A stretch of 64,000 nt of DNA, from NCBI GenBank assembly GCA_934663595.1, contig CAKUKM010000012.1, forward strand, positions 1 to 64,000, given 5' to 3'. The DNA is from an uncultured Clostridia bacterium (GTDB lineage Bacteria > Bacillota > Clostridia > Christensenellales > Aristaeellaceae). Below the pieces are notes generated by a model that worked only from the letters and a program-made list of their open reading frames with translations, was not told where the DNA came from and did not search any database. Below are positions 8,005 through 16,445 of this stretch, piece by piece; the stretch's first letter is position 1, and each line of letters opens with the position of its first letter. The position numbers were made by a program, and so were the translations under genes.

Positions 8005-9141
8005 ATGAAGTGCACTAAAATGCTCGCTATGCTCCTCGCGCTCGCGATGGTACTGACCATGGGTTCGTTTGCCCTGGCGGAAGAGACCATTAAGATTGGC
8101 ATGATCGGCCCGCTGACCGGCGGAGCTGCCAGCTACGGCACTTCTGTTGCGCAGGGCGCGCAGATCGCCGTAGACGAGATCAATGCGCTCGGCGGTATGC
8201 AGATTGAGCTGAATTGTCAGGACGACGAGCACGACGCTGAAAAGAGCGTCAACGCCTACAACACGCTGTGGGACTGGGGCGCTCAGATGATCGACGGCTG
8301 CGTCACCACCAGCCCGTGCATCGCGGTTGCGACCGAGGCCTATAACGACCGCATGTTCATGCTGACCCCGTCCGCTTCTTCTCTGGACGTGATCAAGGAC
8401 AAGGACAATGTCTATCAGGTTTGCTTTACCGATCCGGCGATGGGCACCGCGTCCGCGCAGTACATCTTCGATCACAAGCTGGCGACCAAGGTAGCGGTCA
8501 TTTACAACAATGCCGACGCGTATTCCACCGGCTGCTATCAGACCTTCGAGGCCAAGGCGAAGGAGCTGGGCCTTGAGATTGCGACTGTCGCGACCTTCAA
8601 CAACGACACCACCGACTTCTCCGTTCAGGTCACCAGCGTGAAGGAATCCGGCGCGGAGCTGGTTTTCCTGCCGATGTACTATCAGCCGGCTTCCATGATC
8701 CTGCAGCAGGCGGCTTCGATGGATTACAAGCCCGTTTATTTCGGCACCGACGGCATGGACGGCATCCTGAACATCGAGGGCTTCGACGCTTCTCTGGCGG
8801 AGGACATGATCCTGATGACCCCCTTCTCCGCGACCGCTCCCGATGAGAACGTCGTGAACTTCGTGACCAAGTATCAGGAGAAGTACGGCGCGACGCCCGA
8901 CCAGTTCGCGGCGGACTCCTACGATGCGATCTACACGCTGTATGAAGCGGCGAAGGTTGCCGGCGTCACCTCCGACATGACTGCGGACGAGTGCTGCGAC
9001 AAGCTGATCGAGGCGATGAAGACGCTGACCATTAACGGCGTAACCGGCACGATGACCTGGAGCGAAACCGGCGAGGTCACCAAGGAGCCGAAGGCCGTTC
9101 AGATCAAGGACGGCGTGTACGTCGATCTCGTGACTGAATAA
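8005..9141 (+). CDS. livJ: Branched-chain amino acid ABC transporter, substrate-binding protein
   Basis: An exported periplasmic-binding-protein-like receptor of 378 residues. It has a clear signal peptide (MKCTKMLAMLLALAMVLTMG, cleavage near FALA|EE) without a lipobox Cys, so how it is retained at a Gram-positive-type surface is unclear. The mature protein begins IKIGMIGPLTGGAASYG, the class signature, and retains AVATEAYNDR and FGTDGMDG. The start at 8005 has GGAGGG 8 nt upstream; longer in-frame starts would bury the signal peptide. First gene of livJHMGF. The ligand is probably Leu/Ile/Val, but this family also binds amides and urea. Confidence 0.93.
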   Translation: MKCTKMLAMLLALAMVLTMGSFALAEETIKIGMIGPLTGGAASYGTSVAQGAQIAVDEINALGGMQIELNCQDDEHDAEKSVNAYNTLWDWGAQMIDGCVTTSPCIAVATEAYNDRMFMLTPSASSLDVIKDKDNVYQVCFTDPAMGTASAQYIFDHKLATKVAVIYNNADAYSTGCYQTFEAKAKELGLEIATVATFNNDTTDFSVQVTSVKESGAELVFLPMYYQPASMILQQAASMDYKPVYFGTDGMDGILNIEGFDASLAEDMILMTPFSATAPDENVVNFVTKYQEKYGATPDQFAADSYDAIYTLYEAAKVAGVTSDMTADECCDKLIEAMKTLTINGVTGTMTWSETGEVTKEPKAVQIKDGVYVDLVTE

Positions 9142-9161
9142 AACTACGGTTTTTCCGCATT

Positions 9162-9185
9162 CCGCCCCCGGATATTCGGGGGCGG
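9162..9185 (+). promoter_or_regulatory. GC-rich intercistronic hairpin between livJ and livH
   Basis: Perfect CCGCCCCCG / CGGGGGCGG stem with a 6-nt loop and no T run. Such hairpins after the first gene commonly protect the binding-protein mRNA or attenuate downstream expression, giving excess binding protein over permease; that role is inferred. Confidence 0.6.
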
Positions 9186-9305
9186 GATACGGCGTATTAT
9201 CGCATACAGGTGAGGTAACCGACTTCTGCCGACATTCGATGGGGAATTGCCGGCAAACGTTGGTTACCTTGCGGCATTTCAAACAGACGAGGGGTTGTGA
9301 GACAA

Positions 9306-10190
9306 ATGACATTGTTTCTTTCCTATCTGATCAACGGAATCAGTCTGGGAAGCGTCTATGCCATCATCGCGCTGGGCTATACGATGGTTTACGGCATTGC
9401 GAAGATGCTGAACTTTGCCCACGGCGACATCATCATGGTCGGCGCCTATATTTGTTTCTGGGCGATGCAGTCGTTGGGCTGCCCGACGATTGTTTCGATT
9501 TTGATTGCAATGATCGTCTGCACGGTGCTGGGCATGGTGATTGAGCGCCTCGCCTATAAGCCGCTGCGGCAGGCGACGTCGCTGGCGGTGCTGATTACCG
9601 CAATCGGCATGAGCTATCTGCTTCAGAATATCGCGCTTCTGATCTGGGGCGCGAATCCGAAGAACTTTGCCAGCGTCGTTACGATCGGCAAGCTTTCGCT
9701 GTTTGACGGCAGCCTCCTGATTACCGGCGAGGCGATCGTAACGGTGCTGGCCAATATCGTGATCATGGTTGCGCTGACGCTGTTTACCGGCAGAACCAAG
9801 ATGGGCAAGGCGATGCGCGCGGTGTCCGAGGACAAGGGCGCGGCGGAGCTGATGGGCATCAACGTAAACGCCACGATTTCGGTGACGTTTGCCATCGGCT
9901 CGGCGCTGGCGGCGATCGCGGGCGTGCTGCTGTGCTCGTCGTATCCGATGCTGATGCCGACCACCGGCTCCATGCCGGGCATTAAGGCGTTCACGGCGGC
10001 GGTATTCGGCGGCATCGGCTCGATTCCGGGCGCGATGCTCGGCGGCGTGCTGCTGGGCATCATCGAAATTCTGGGCAAGGCCTATATTTCGCAGGAGCTG
10101 GGCGACGCTTTCGTGTTCGCGGTGCTGATCGTCGTGCTGCTGGTCAAGCCCACGGGCCTTCTGGGCAAGCAGGTCCACGAGAAAGTGTGA
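9306..10190 (+). CDS. livH: Branched-chain amino acid ABC transporter permease LivH
   Basis: A 294-residue integral membrane subunit with about eight hydrophobic segments. It starts MTLFLSYLINGISLGSVYAI, and GYTMVYGIAKMLNFAHGDI is the hallmark of LivH. The coupling loop lies near GRTKMGKAMRAVSEDKGAAELMGI. ATG at 9306 is preferred because the GGGG core ending at 9294 is about 11 nt away; a GTG at 9297 is possible but too close. Pairs with LivM to form the channel. Confidence 0.94.
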   Translation: MTLFLSYLINGISLGSVYAIIALGYTMVYGIAKMLNFAHGDIIMVGAYICFWAMQSLGCPTIVSILIAMIVCTVLGMVIERLAYKPLRQATSLAVLITAIGMSYLLQNIALLIWGANPKNFASVVTIGKLSLFDGSLLITGEAIVTVLANIVIMVALTLFTGRTKMGKAMRAVSEDKGAAELMGINVNATISVTFAIGSALAAIAGVLLCSSYPMLMPTTGSMPGIKAFTAAVFGGIGSIPGAMLGGVLLGIIEILGKAYISQELGDAFVFAVLIVVLLVKPTGLLGKQVHEKV

Positions 10191-10200
10191 GGTGAGAAGG

Positions 10201-11337
10201 ATGAAGCAGAGAAGAAAAACGTTCGCAAGCAATCTCATCACCTATCTGATCGTAATCGCGGCGTATATCGCCTGCCAGTTCCTTTTAAAGGGCAACATGA
10301 TGACGCGCTCGCTGAAGGGCCAGCTGGTTCCGATCTGCGTGTACGTGGTGCTTACCATTTCGCTGAACCTGACGGTGGGTATTTCCGGCGAGCTGAGCCT
10401 GGGCCATGCGGGCTTCATGTCCGTCGGCGCGTTTGCGGGCATTGTGATGTCCGCGTGGCTGAGCGCGCGCTTCGGGCTTGAAAACGCGGTGGTGCGCCTG
10501 ATTCTGTCGATGATTGTGGGCGGCATTTTCGCGGGCCTGATGGGCGTGCTGATCGGCATTCCGGTGCTGCGTCTGCGCGGCGACTATCTGGCGATCGTAA
10601 CGCTCGCGTTCGGCGAAATCATCCGAAACGTTTTGAACTGCCTGTACATCTCGATGGGCCCGGGCACGGAGAAATTCGTCGCCAGCGCGACCGACCCGAA
10701 CGTATTTACCAAGACCTACGCGCTCGACCGCGTGCATGCGCAGCTGTTTAACGCGATGGATTCGGATTGGACGGTCGTGGTCAACGGCCCCGCGGGCGCG
10801 ACGGGCGTGGAGAAGATCGCGACGTTCGGCATGGGCTTTGCGCTGATTCTGTTTACGCTGTTCGTGGTGCTGAACCTGATCAACAGCCGCACGGGCCGCG
10901 CGATCATGGCGACGCGCGACAACCGCATCGCGGCGGAATCCGTGGGCATCAACGTGTCCAAATACAAGATGATCGCGTTCGTGACCAGCGCGGTGCTCGC
11001 GGGCATGGCGGGCGCGCTGTACGGACTGAATTATTCGACCGTTCCGGCGTCGAAGTTCAAATTCGATACGTCGATTCTGATTCTGGTGTTCGTGGTGCTG
11101 GGCGGCATCGGCAATATCCGCGGCTCGGTGATCGCGGCGGCGCTTTTGACGATCCTGCCCGAGCTGCTGCGCGAATTCAGCGATTACCGCATGCTGGTTT
11201 ACGCGGTGATCCTGATTGTGGTGATGCTCGCGACGAACAGCCCGGCGATTCGCCAGATCCTGGACATGATCAATCCGGTTCGCAAGATTCGCAAAATGGT
11301 CAAGGCAAAGAAAGCGCGCGGAGGTGATCGGGCATGA
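10201..11337 (+). CDS. livM: Branched-chain amino acid ABC transporter permease LivM
   Basis: 378 residues with multiple membrane segments. Family motifs are LNLTVGISGELSLGHAGFM, GIPVLRLRGDYLAIVTLAFGEI, and the coupling helix SRTGRAIMATRDNRIAAESVGI. An insertion of about 50 residues between membrane segments (CLYISMGPGT to VVVNGPAGAT) faces outside and is usual for LivM. Start 10201 chosen for GAGG eight nt upstream. The stop overlaps the livG start. Confidence 0.94.
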   Translation: MKQRRKTFASNLITYLIVIAAYIACQFLLKGNMMTRSLKGQLVPICVYVVLTISLNLTVGISGELSLGHAGFMSVGAFAGIVMSAWLSARFGLENAVVRLILSMIVGGIFAGLMGVLIGIPVLRLRGDYLAIVTLAFGEIIRNVLNCLYISMGPGTEKFVASATDPNVFTKTYALDRVHAQLFNAMDSDWTVVVNGPAGATGVEKIATFGMGFALILFTLFVVLNLINSRTGRAIMATRDNRIAAESVGINVSKYKMIAFVTSAVLAGMAGALYGLNYSTVPASKFKFDTSILILVFVVLGGIGNIRGSVIAAALLTILPELLREFSDYRMLVYAVILIVVMLATNSPAIRQILDMINPVRKIRKMVKAKKARGGDRA

Positions 11338-12185
11338 CGCAGGCACGCAAAATCAACACGAAAATGGCCCCCGTTCCGAGCTACAGTATCGTTCCGGAGC
11401 GCGATCTGGACAAGCGCCCGGTACTGGAGGCGCGGCATCTGGGCATTGAATTCGGCGGCCTGAAGGCGGTGGAGGACTTTAACCTCACGATCGGCAAAAC
11501 CGAAATCGCGGGCCTGATCGGCCCGAACGGCGCCGGCAAGACGACCGTATTTAACCTCCTGACCAAGGTGTATCAGCCGACGATGGGCACGGTGCTGATC
11601 GACGGCAAGGACACGGCGGGCATGACGACGGTGCAGGCCAATCGCCTCGGCATCGCCCGAACCTTCCAGAATATCCGCCTGTTTTCGAATATGTCCGTGG
11701 AGGACAACGTTCGCATCGGGCTGCACAATTCCGTTCAGTACGGCATGTTCTCCGGCATTTTCCGCCTTCCGGCCTATTGGAAGCAGGAAAAGCGCCAGCA
11801 CGAGGAATCGATGGAGCTGCTTTCGATTTTCAACATGCAGGATCAGGCGAATGTAAAGGCCGGGTCGCTGCCGTACGGCGCGCAGCGCAGGCTGGAAATC
11901 GTGCGCGCACTGGCGACGGAGCCGAAGCTTCTGCTGCTGGATGAGCCGGCGGCGGGCATGAATCCGCACGAGACGGAAGAGCTGATGGACAACATCATCA
12001 AGATCCGCGACCAGTTCCAGATTGCGGTCATGCTGATTGAGCACGACATGAATCTGGTCATGGGCATCTGCGAGGGCATTTGCGTATTGAACTATGGCCG
12101 CGTGATCGCCAAGGGCACGGCGGAGGAGATCCAGTCCAACCCGGTGGTCATCGAGGCGTACCTCGGAAAGAAAAAGGAGGGCTGA
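11334..12185 (+). CDS. livG: Branched-chain amino acid ABC transporter ATPase LivG
   Basis: 283 residues. The cytoplasmic ATPase has Walker A GPNGAGKTT, Q-loop region ARTFQNIRLFSNMSVEDNV, a variant signature LPYGAQRR, and Walker B LLLLDEPAAGMNP followed by the IEHDM switch His. It carries an N-terminal extension of about 28 residues before the ABC core. The start overlaps the livM stop (ATGA), and GGAGGTGA lies upstream. Confidence 0.95.
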   Translation: MTQARKINTKMAPVPSYSIVPERDLDKRPVLEARHLGIEFGGLKAVEDFNLTIGKTEIAGLIGPNGAGKTTVFNLLTKVYQPTMGTVLIDGKDTAGMTTVQANRLGIARTFQNIRLFSNMSVEDNVRIGLHNSVQYGMFSGIFRLPAYWKQEKRQHEESMELLSIFNMQDQANVKAGSLPYGAQRRLEIVRALATEPKLLLLDEPAAGMNPHETEELMDNIIKIRDQFQIAVMLIEHDMNLVMGICEGICVLNYGRVIAKGTAEEIQSNPVVIEAYLGKKKEG

Positions 12186-12188
12186 CAG

Positions 12189-12896
12189 GTGAGTTTGCTG
12201 AAGGTAGAAGACGTTCACGTCTATTACGGCGCGATTCACGCGATCAAGGGCATCTCCTTCGAGGTCAACCAGGGCGAAATCGTGACCCTGATCGGCGCAA
12301 ACGGCGCGGGCAAATCCACCACGCTGAATACGGTGGTCGGCCTGCTTCGCCCGCGCAGCGGCCATATCGAATTCGACGGCAAGAGCATCGTCGGCTTCCC
12401 GGCGAGCAAGATGGTTTCGCTCGGCATGGCGCTCTGCCCGGAGGGACGGCGCATTTTCCAGCAGATGAGCGTGCGCGAGAATCTGGAGATGGGCGGCTAT
12501 TCCAGGCCGGCGGCGGAGATTCAGGAATCGATGGACGACGTGTTCAACCGCTTCCCGCGCCTGAAGGAGCGCGAAAAGCAGGTGGCCGGTACGCTGTCCG
12601 GCGGCGAGCAGCAGATGCTGGCGATGGGCCGCGCGCTGATGAGCAAGCCGAAGCTGCTGATGCTGGACGAGCCGTCGATGGGCCTCGCGCCGATTCTGGT
12701 GGAGCAGATTTTCGATATCATTAAGGAGCTGCACGCGGCGGGAACGACGATCCTGCTGGTGGAGCAGAACGCGCAGATGGCGCTGTCGATCGCGGACCGC
12801 GCGTATGTGCTGGGTACCGGGCGCATTACGATGTCCGGCCCGGCGGCGGACGTACTGGCGGACGATCGCGTGCGCGCGACGTATCTGGGCGGTTAA
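12189..12896 (+). CDS. livF: Branched-chain amino acid ABC transporter ATPase LivF
   Basis: 235 residues; second ATPase of the heterodimer. Walker A GANGAGKSTT, signature LSGGEQQMLAMGRALM, Walker B LMLDEPSMGLAP, switch VEQNA. The LivF-typical CPEGRRIFQQMSVRENLEMG is present. GTG start at 12189 with GGAGGG seven nt upstream. Last gene of the liv operon. Confidence 0.95.
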   Translation: MSLLKVEDVHVYYGAIHAIKGISFEVNQGEIVTLIGANGAGKSTTLNTVVGLLRPRSGHIEFDGKSIVGFPASKMVSLGMALCPEGRRIFQQMSVRENLEMGGYSRPAAEIQESMDDVFNRFPRLKEREKQVAGTLSGGEQQMLAMGRALMSKPKLLMLDEPSMGLAPILVEQIFDIIKELHAAGTTILLVEQNAQMALSIADRAYVLGTGRITMSGPAADVLADDRVRATYLGG

Positions 12897-12905
12897 AACC
12901 CCTTT

Positions 12906-12938
12906 GCCCTTGCCGTGAACGCGGCAGGGGCTGTTTTC
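12906..12938 (+). terminator. Intrinsic terminator of the liv operon
   Basis: GCCCTTGCCG (12906-12915) pairs with CGGCAGGGGC (12922-12931, one G-T pair), followed by TGTTTT. Confidence 0.8.
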
Positions 12939-12956
12939 GTTGAAAGGAGAGAGTGT

Positions 12957-14936
12957 ATGCAACCGCTGAAGCTGGATCAATTTCTGGAATACAAATTTCT
13001 TTCGAATGTTCGCTATTCGCCGGATGGAAGGCGCGCGGCGTTCGTCGTGAGCGAATGCGACGCGGGCGAAAACGGCTATCGCGCGAATCTGTATCTCTAT
13101 GACGAGCGCGGAATCCGCCGCCTGTCCGGCATGGACAAGGAGAGCGCGTTCTTCTGGGAGGACGACACGCACGTGCTGTTCGCGGCCAATCGCGCCGCGG
13201 ACGAGAAAAAGCGCGCCGAGGCGGGCGAGGTCTTTACCGCATATTACCGCCTGGCGACCGACGGCGGAGAGGCCGAGAAGGCGTTTGAATTGCCGATCGG
13301 CGCGGGCGAGCTGATGAAGATGGGCGAGGGCAAATACTGGTTCGTCGCGTCCGTTCACCCGGATCATCCGGACGATTACCTGCTTTCGAAGGAAGAGGCG
13401 GAGAAAAAGCGCGCCGAAAAGAAGAAGGACGCGGACTACGTGGTGCTCGAGGAGCATCCCTTCTGGATGAACGGCGGCAGCTTCCGCGACAAGGTGCGCG
13501 ACGCGCTGTTTACGTTCGATGCAAAGACCGGCGAAATCAGGCGCGTGACGGACGGCGATATGGACGTCGAGGATGCGGAATATATAAACGGCAAATTCTA
13601 TTATTGGGGCGAGCGCTTCGCCGGCCGGCGCGGCTATCGGCCCGGTCTGTTCGTGATCGACGGCGAAAGGGAAACCTGCCTGATTCCGCAGGGTGAGAAG
13701 TATTTTTCCACAATGCTGAAGTGCGAAGGCGGGCTGATGCTTCTGATGAGCGACGGAAAGACGTATTCCTATGAGGAAACGCCGAATCTGTATAGGCTGA
13801 ATCCGGAGACGGACGCGATTGCGCTCTTCGCCGAGAACCGCGAGAATTTCTACAATTCCGTCGGCAGCGATTGCCGGCGCGGCGGCGGCTACAGTCTGCG
13901 CGCGTGCGGAAAGAATATTTATACAATTTCGACCGTCGGCGGCGCGGCGCTGCTGCGCAGGATCGACGAGAGCGGCAAAAGCGCGTTCGTCTATGCGGGC
14001 GACGGCTGCATAGACGCGTTCGATGTCAATGCAAAGGGCGAAATTCTGGCGATCGCGATGCTGGAGGGCCGGCTGCAGGAGCTGTATTCCGTGCATGCGG
14101 ACGGCACGTATGCGCAGCTTTCGCACTTCAACGACGCGGTTCTGGAGGATAAATACGTTTCCGATTACGAGGAAATCACGATTCACAGCGAGGGCGAGGA
14201 CATCACCGGCTGGGTGCTGAAGCCGATCAATTACGATCCGCAGAAGACGTATCCGGCGATTCTGGACATCCACGGCGGCCCGCGCACGGTGTATGGCAAG
14301 GTGTTTTACCACGAGATGCAGTATTGGGCCGGGCAAGGCTATTTCGTGTTCTTCGCCAATCCCATCGGTTCGGACGGGCGCGGCGACGCGTTTGCCGATA
14401 TCCGCGGCGAATACGGCGTGCATGAATATAAAAATCTGATGGATTTCACCGACGCGGTGCTCGAGAAGCATCCGGAGATCGACAGAAAGCGCGTCGCGGT
14501 CACCGGCGGCAGCTACGGCGGCTTCATGACCAACTGGATCATCGGCCACACCGACCGCTTCTGCTGCGCGGCGACCCAGCGGAGCATTTCGAACTGGGTG
14601 AGCTTTTACGGAACGAGCGATATCGGCATACTGTTCGGCGAATACCAGACGGACGCGACGGTGTTTGACAATCCCGAAAAGATGTGGGAGCAGTCGCCGC
14701 TGAAGTACGCGAAGAATTTTGTCACGCCCACGCTGATTATCCATTCGGATTGCGACTATCGATGCCCGATTTCGGAGGGCTTCCAGCTGTATACGGCGCT
14801 GAAGGAGCGCAGCGTGGACAGCCGAATGGTGATTTTCAAGGGCGAAAACCACGATCTTTCGCGCACAGGCAAGCCGCTGCATCGCGTGCGGAGGCTCGAG
14901 GAAATCAGCAAATGGTTCGAAAAATATGCGAAATGA
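12957..14936 (+). CDS. S9-family prolyl oligopeptidase-type peptidase (acylaminoacyl-peptidase-like)
   Basis: A 659-residue serine peptidase. The first 400 residues form the beta-propeller gate (WD40-like PD40 strands such as SPDGRRAAFVVSE). The C-terminal alpha/beta-hydrolase holds the triad: Ser519 in GGSYGGFMTNW, Asp600 in CDYRCP, His632 in ENHDLSR. HGGPRTVYGKVFYHEMQYWA is the oxyanion region typical of S9C. No signal peptide, so cytoplasmic; cleaves short peptides, perhaps amino acids for the cell together with liv uptake. The start at 12957 follows AAAGGAGA; an upstream in-frame ATG at 12915 lies inside the liv terminator and is rejected. Confidence 0.94.
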   Translation: MQPLKLDQFLEYKFLSNVRYSPDGRRAAFVVSECDAGENGYRANLYLYDERGIRRLSGMDKESAFFWEDDTHVLFAANRAADEKKRAEAGEVFTAYYRLATDGGEAEKAFELPIGAGELMKMGEGKYWFVASVHPDHPDDYLLSKEEAEKKRAEKKKDADYVVLEEHPFWMNGGSFRDKVRDALFTFDAKTGEIRRVTDGDMDVEDAEYINGKFYYWGERFAGRRGYRPGLFVIDGERETCLIPQGEKYFSTMLKCEGGLMLLMSDGKTYSYEETPNLYRLNPETDAIALFAENRENFYNSVGSDCRRGGGYSLRACGKNIYTISTVGGAALLRRIDESGKSAFVYAGDGCIDAFDVNAKGEILAIAMLEGRLQELYSVHADGTYAQLSHFNDAVLEDKYVSDYEEITIHSEGEDITGWVLKPINYDPQKTYPAILDIHGGPRTVYGKVFYHEMQYWAGQGYFVFFANPIGSDGRGDAFADIRGEYGVHEYKNLMDFTDAVLEKHPEIDRKRVAVTGGSYGGFMTNWIIGHTDRFCCAATQRSISNWVSFYGTSDIGILFGEYQTDATVFDNPEKMWEQSPLKYAKNFVTPTLIIHSDCDYRCPISEGFQLYTALKERSVDSRMVIFKGENHDLSRTGKPLHRVRRLEEISKWFEKYAK

Positions 14937-14948
14937 GGGAATTGAGCG

Positions 14949-15461
14949 ATGAAGGCCTTGATTGTCGTGGATATGCAAAAGGATTTTATTAACGGTGCGC
15001 TCGGCACGAAGGAGGCCGAGGCGATCGTTCCCGCCGTTGCCGGGCGCATTCAGGCGGCGCGGCGCGACGGCGAAGCGATTTTCTTCACGCGCGACACGCA
15101 TTCGAAGGATTATCTGAACACGCAGGAGGGCAAAAACCTGCCCGTGGCGCATTGCATTTACGGAACCGACGGCTGGCAGATCGACGCACGGCTCGATGTG
15201 GGCGACGCGGCGGTGATCGACAAGCCGGCATTCGGCTCGCTGGAGCTGGCGGCGCGCGTCGCGGCGATTCCGGAGCTGGAATCGGTGGAGCTGATCGGGC
15301 TGTGCACGGACATCTGCGTGATTTCAAACGCGATAATCCTAAAGGCGCGGCTGCCGGAAACGCCGGTGTTCGTGCGCGCGGATTGCTGCGCAGGCGTAAC
15401 GCCCGCAAGCCACGAAAACGCGCTGAACGCGATGAAAATGTGCCAGATTGGTATTCTGTAA
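14949..15461 (+). CDS. Isochorismatase-fold cysteine hydrolase, nicotinamidase-like
   Basis: 170 residues. The Asp-Lys-Cys triad is Asp8 (VVDMQKDF), Lys92 (VIDKPAFGS) and Cys123 (GLCTDICVISNA). RDTHSKDY and EGKNLPVAHCIYGTDGW match the metal and substrate region of small clostridial nicotinamidase-related enzymes. Likely deamidates nicotinamide or a similar amide in NAD salvage; substrate not proven. Follows the peptidase by 12 nt, probably cotranscribed, and ends at a terminator. Confidence 0.85.
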   Translation: MKALIVVDMQKDFINGALGTKEAEAIVPAVAGRIQAARRDGEAIFFTRDTHSKDYLNTQEGKNLPVAHCIYGTDGWQIDARLDVGDAAVIDKPAFGSLELAARVAAIPELESVELIGLCTDICVISNAIILKARLPETPVFVRADCCAGVTPASHENALNAMKMCQIGIL

Positions 15462-15467
15462 ACGAAG

Positions 15468-15493
15468 AAGGAGCGGAAAAGCCGCTCCTTTTT
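15468..15493 (+). terminator. Intrinsic terminator
   Basis: AAGGAGCGG-aaaag-CCGCTCCTT followed by TTT and more T-rich sequence, 6 nt after the hydrolase stop. Confidence 0.85.
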
Positions 15494-15504
15494 CATTTTC
15501 CCTC

Positions 15505-15535
15505 TTGACTCTGACATGGTGGCAGGCGTTATGCT
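15505..15535 (+). promoter_or_regulatory. MerR-type promoter with 19-bp spacer
   Basis: TTGACT (15505-15510) and TATGCT (15530-15535) are separated by 19 bp, the over-long spacing that MerR-family activators untwist. The spacer holds an imperfect dyad, CTG-C...G-CAG. Autoregulation is inferred. Confidence 0.65.
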
Positions 15536-15575
15536 GTATGCGAGCTCAAAACACGATTGGCATGGAGGTACCGCG

Positions 15576-16391
15576 ATGCTGAAAATCGGCGACTTTTCCA
15601 AATTATCCAGAGTCAGCGTGCGCATGCTGCGCTACTATGGCGAGTTGGGCCTGCTGAAGCCTGCTGAAATCGATCGATTTACCGATTACCGCTATTACCG
15701 CGAGGAGCAGCTGACGACGGTCGGCCGCATTACCGCGCTGCGGGACATGGGCTTCGGCCTTGCGGAGATCGGCGAAATCCTGAATGAATACGATTGCCCC
15801 GAGCGGCTGCTGGCGCGGCTGTCGGTGCGCAGGGCGGAGCTGGAGGCGGAGCGGCGCGAGGTGGAGCACAGGCTCATGCGGCTCGAATACACGCAAATGC
15901 GATTGAGAGAGGGGAAGAATATGAATTACAATGTCAATATCCGCGAGATTCCGGAGCGCTACGCCGCGTGCGTGCGCATGATTTTGCCCAGCTACGAGCA
16001 GGAGGGCCTCGCGTGGGCGGCGCTGATGCGCGATACCGAGAAGCTGAATCTGATTCCCGACGACCCGTGCATCTGCTGCGCGCTGTTTCACGACGGCGAG
16101 CACAAGGAGAGCGACGTGGACGTCGAGGTGCAGAAGACGGTCAAAGGGCGCTATCCCGATACGGGCAGCGTGCAGTTCCGGACGCTGCCCGCGGTCACGG
16201 TGGCCAGCTGCGTCATCAAGGGCTCGTATGAGCAGATGAACGAGGCCTATGCCGCATGCTCGAAATGGATCGAGGCGAACGGCTACGCGCTGAACGGCCC
16301 GGTATTCAACATTTACCACGTAAGCCCCCACGAAACGCAGAACCCGGAGGAATACGTAACGGAAGTATGCTGGCCGGTGCGCAGGAAGTAA
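15576..16391 (+). CDS. MerR-family regulator with GyrI-like effector domain
   Basis: 271 residues. N-terminal winged helix MLKIGDFSKLSRVSVRMLRYYGELGLLKP with the DYRYY wing, a coiled-coil linker (ERLLARLSVRRAELEAERREVEHRLMRL), then a GyrI/AraC effector-binding domain from about residue 115 (VNIREIPERYAACVR to HVSPHETQNPEEYVTEVCWPV). This arrangement is that of BmrR/TipA-like multidrug sensors; the ligand is unknown and no transporter is adjacent. The start at 15576 follows TGGAGGT and comes after the 19-bp-spacer promoter. Confidence 0.92.
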   Translation: MLKIGDFSKLSRVSVRMLRYYGELGLLKPAEIDRFTDYRYYREEQLTTVGRITALRDMGFGLAEIGEILNEYDCPERLLARLSVRRAELEAERREVEHRLMRLEYTQMRLREGKNMNYNVNIREIPERYAACVRMILPSYEQEGLAWAALMRDTEKLNLIPDDPCICCALFHDGEHKESDVDVEVQKTVKGRYPDTGSVQFRTLPAVTVASCVIKGSYEQMNEAYAACSKWIEANGYALNGPVFNIYHVSPHETQNPEEYVTEVCWPVRRK

Positions 16392-16398
16392 GGAGAAA

Positions 16399-16427
16399 AA
16401 ATCCCATCGCAAATCGCGGTGGGATTT
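16399..16427. terminator. Bidirectional terminator between convergent genes
   Basis: AAATCCCA / TGGGATTT with an inner CGC/GCG stem. The minus strand runs into TTTTTTCTCC, so it is strongest for the DUF4097 gene; the plus strand has TTTATGCTT. Confidence 0.75.
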
Positions 16428-16445
16428 ATGCTTATGTACGCCTGC

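Noticed and set aside
12915..12956. An upstream ATG as the start of the S9 peptidase.
   Set aside because: It lies inside the liv operon terminator hairpin and has no RBS; ATG 12957 has a good one.
11199..15152. A 1317-codon open frame on the minus strand opposite the liv operon, peptidase and hydrolase genes.
   Set aside because: It is antisense to well-supported genes, has no start or RBS, and its His/Arg/Val-rich product is the usual by-product of GC-rich codons on the other strand. The same applies to 627-3452, 24137-27640, 28291-29811 and 36967-40017.
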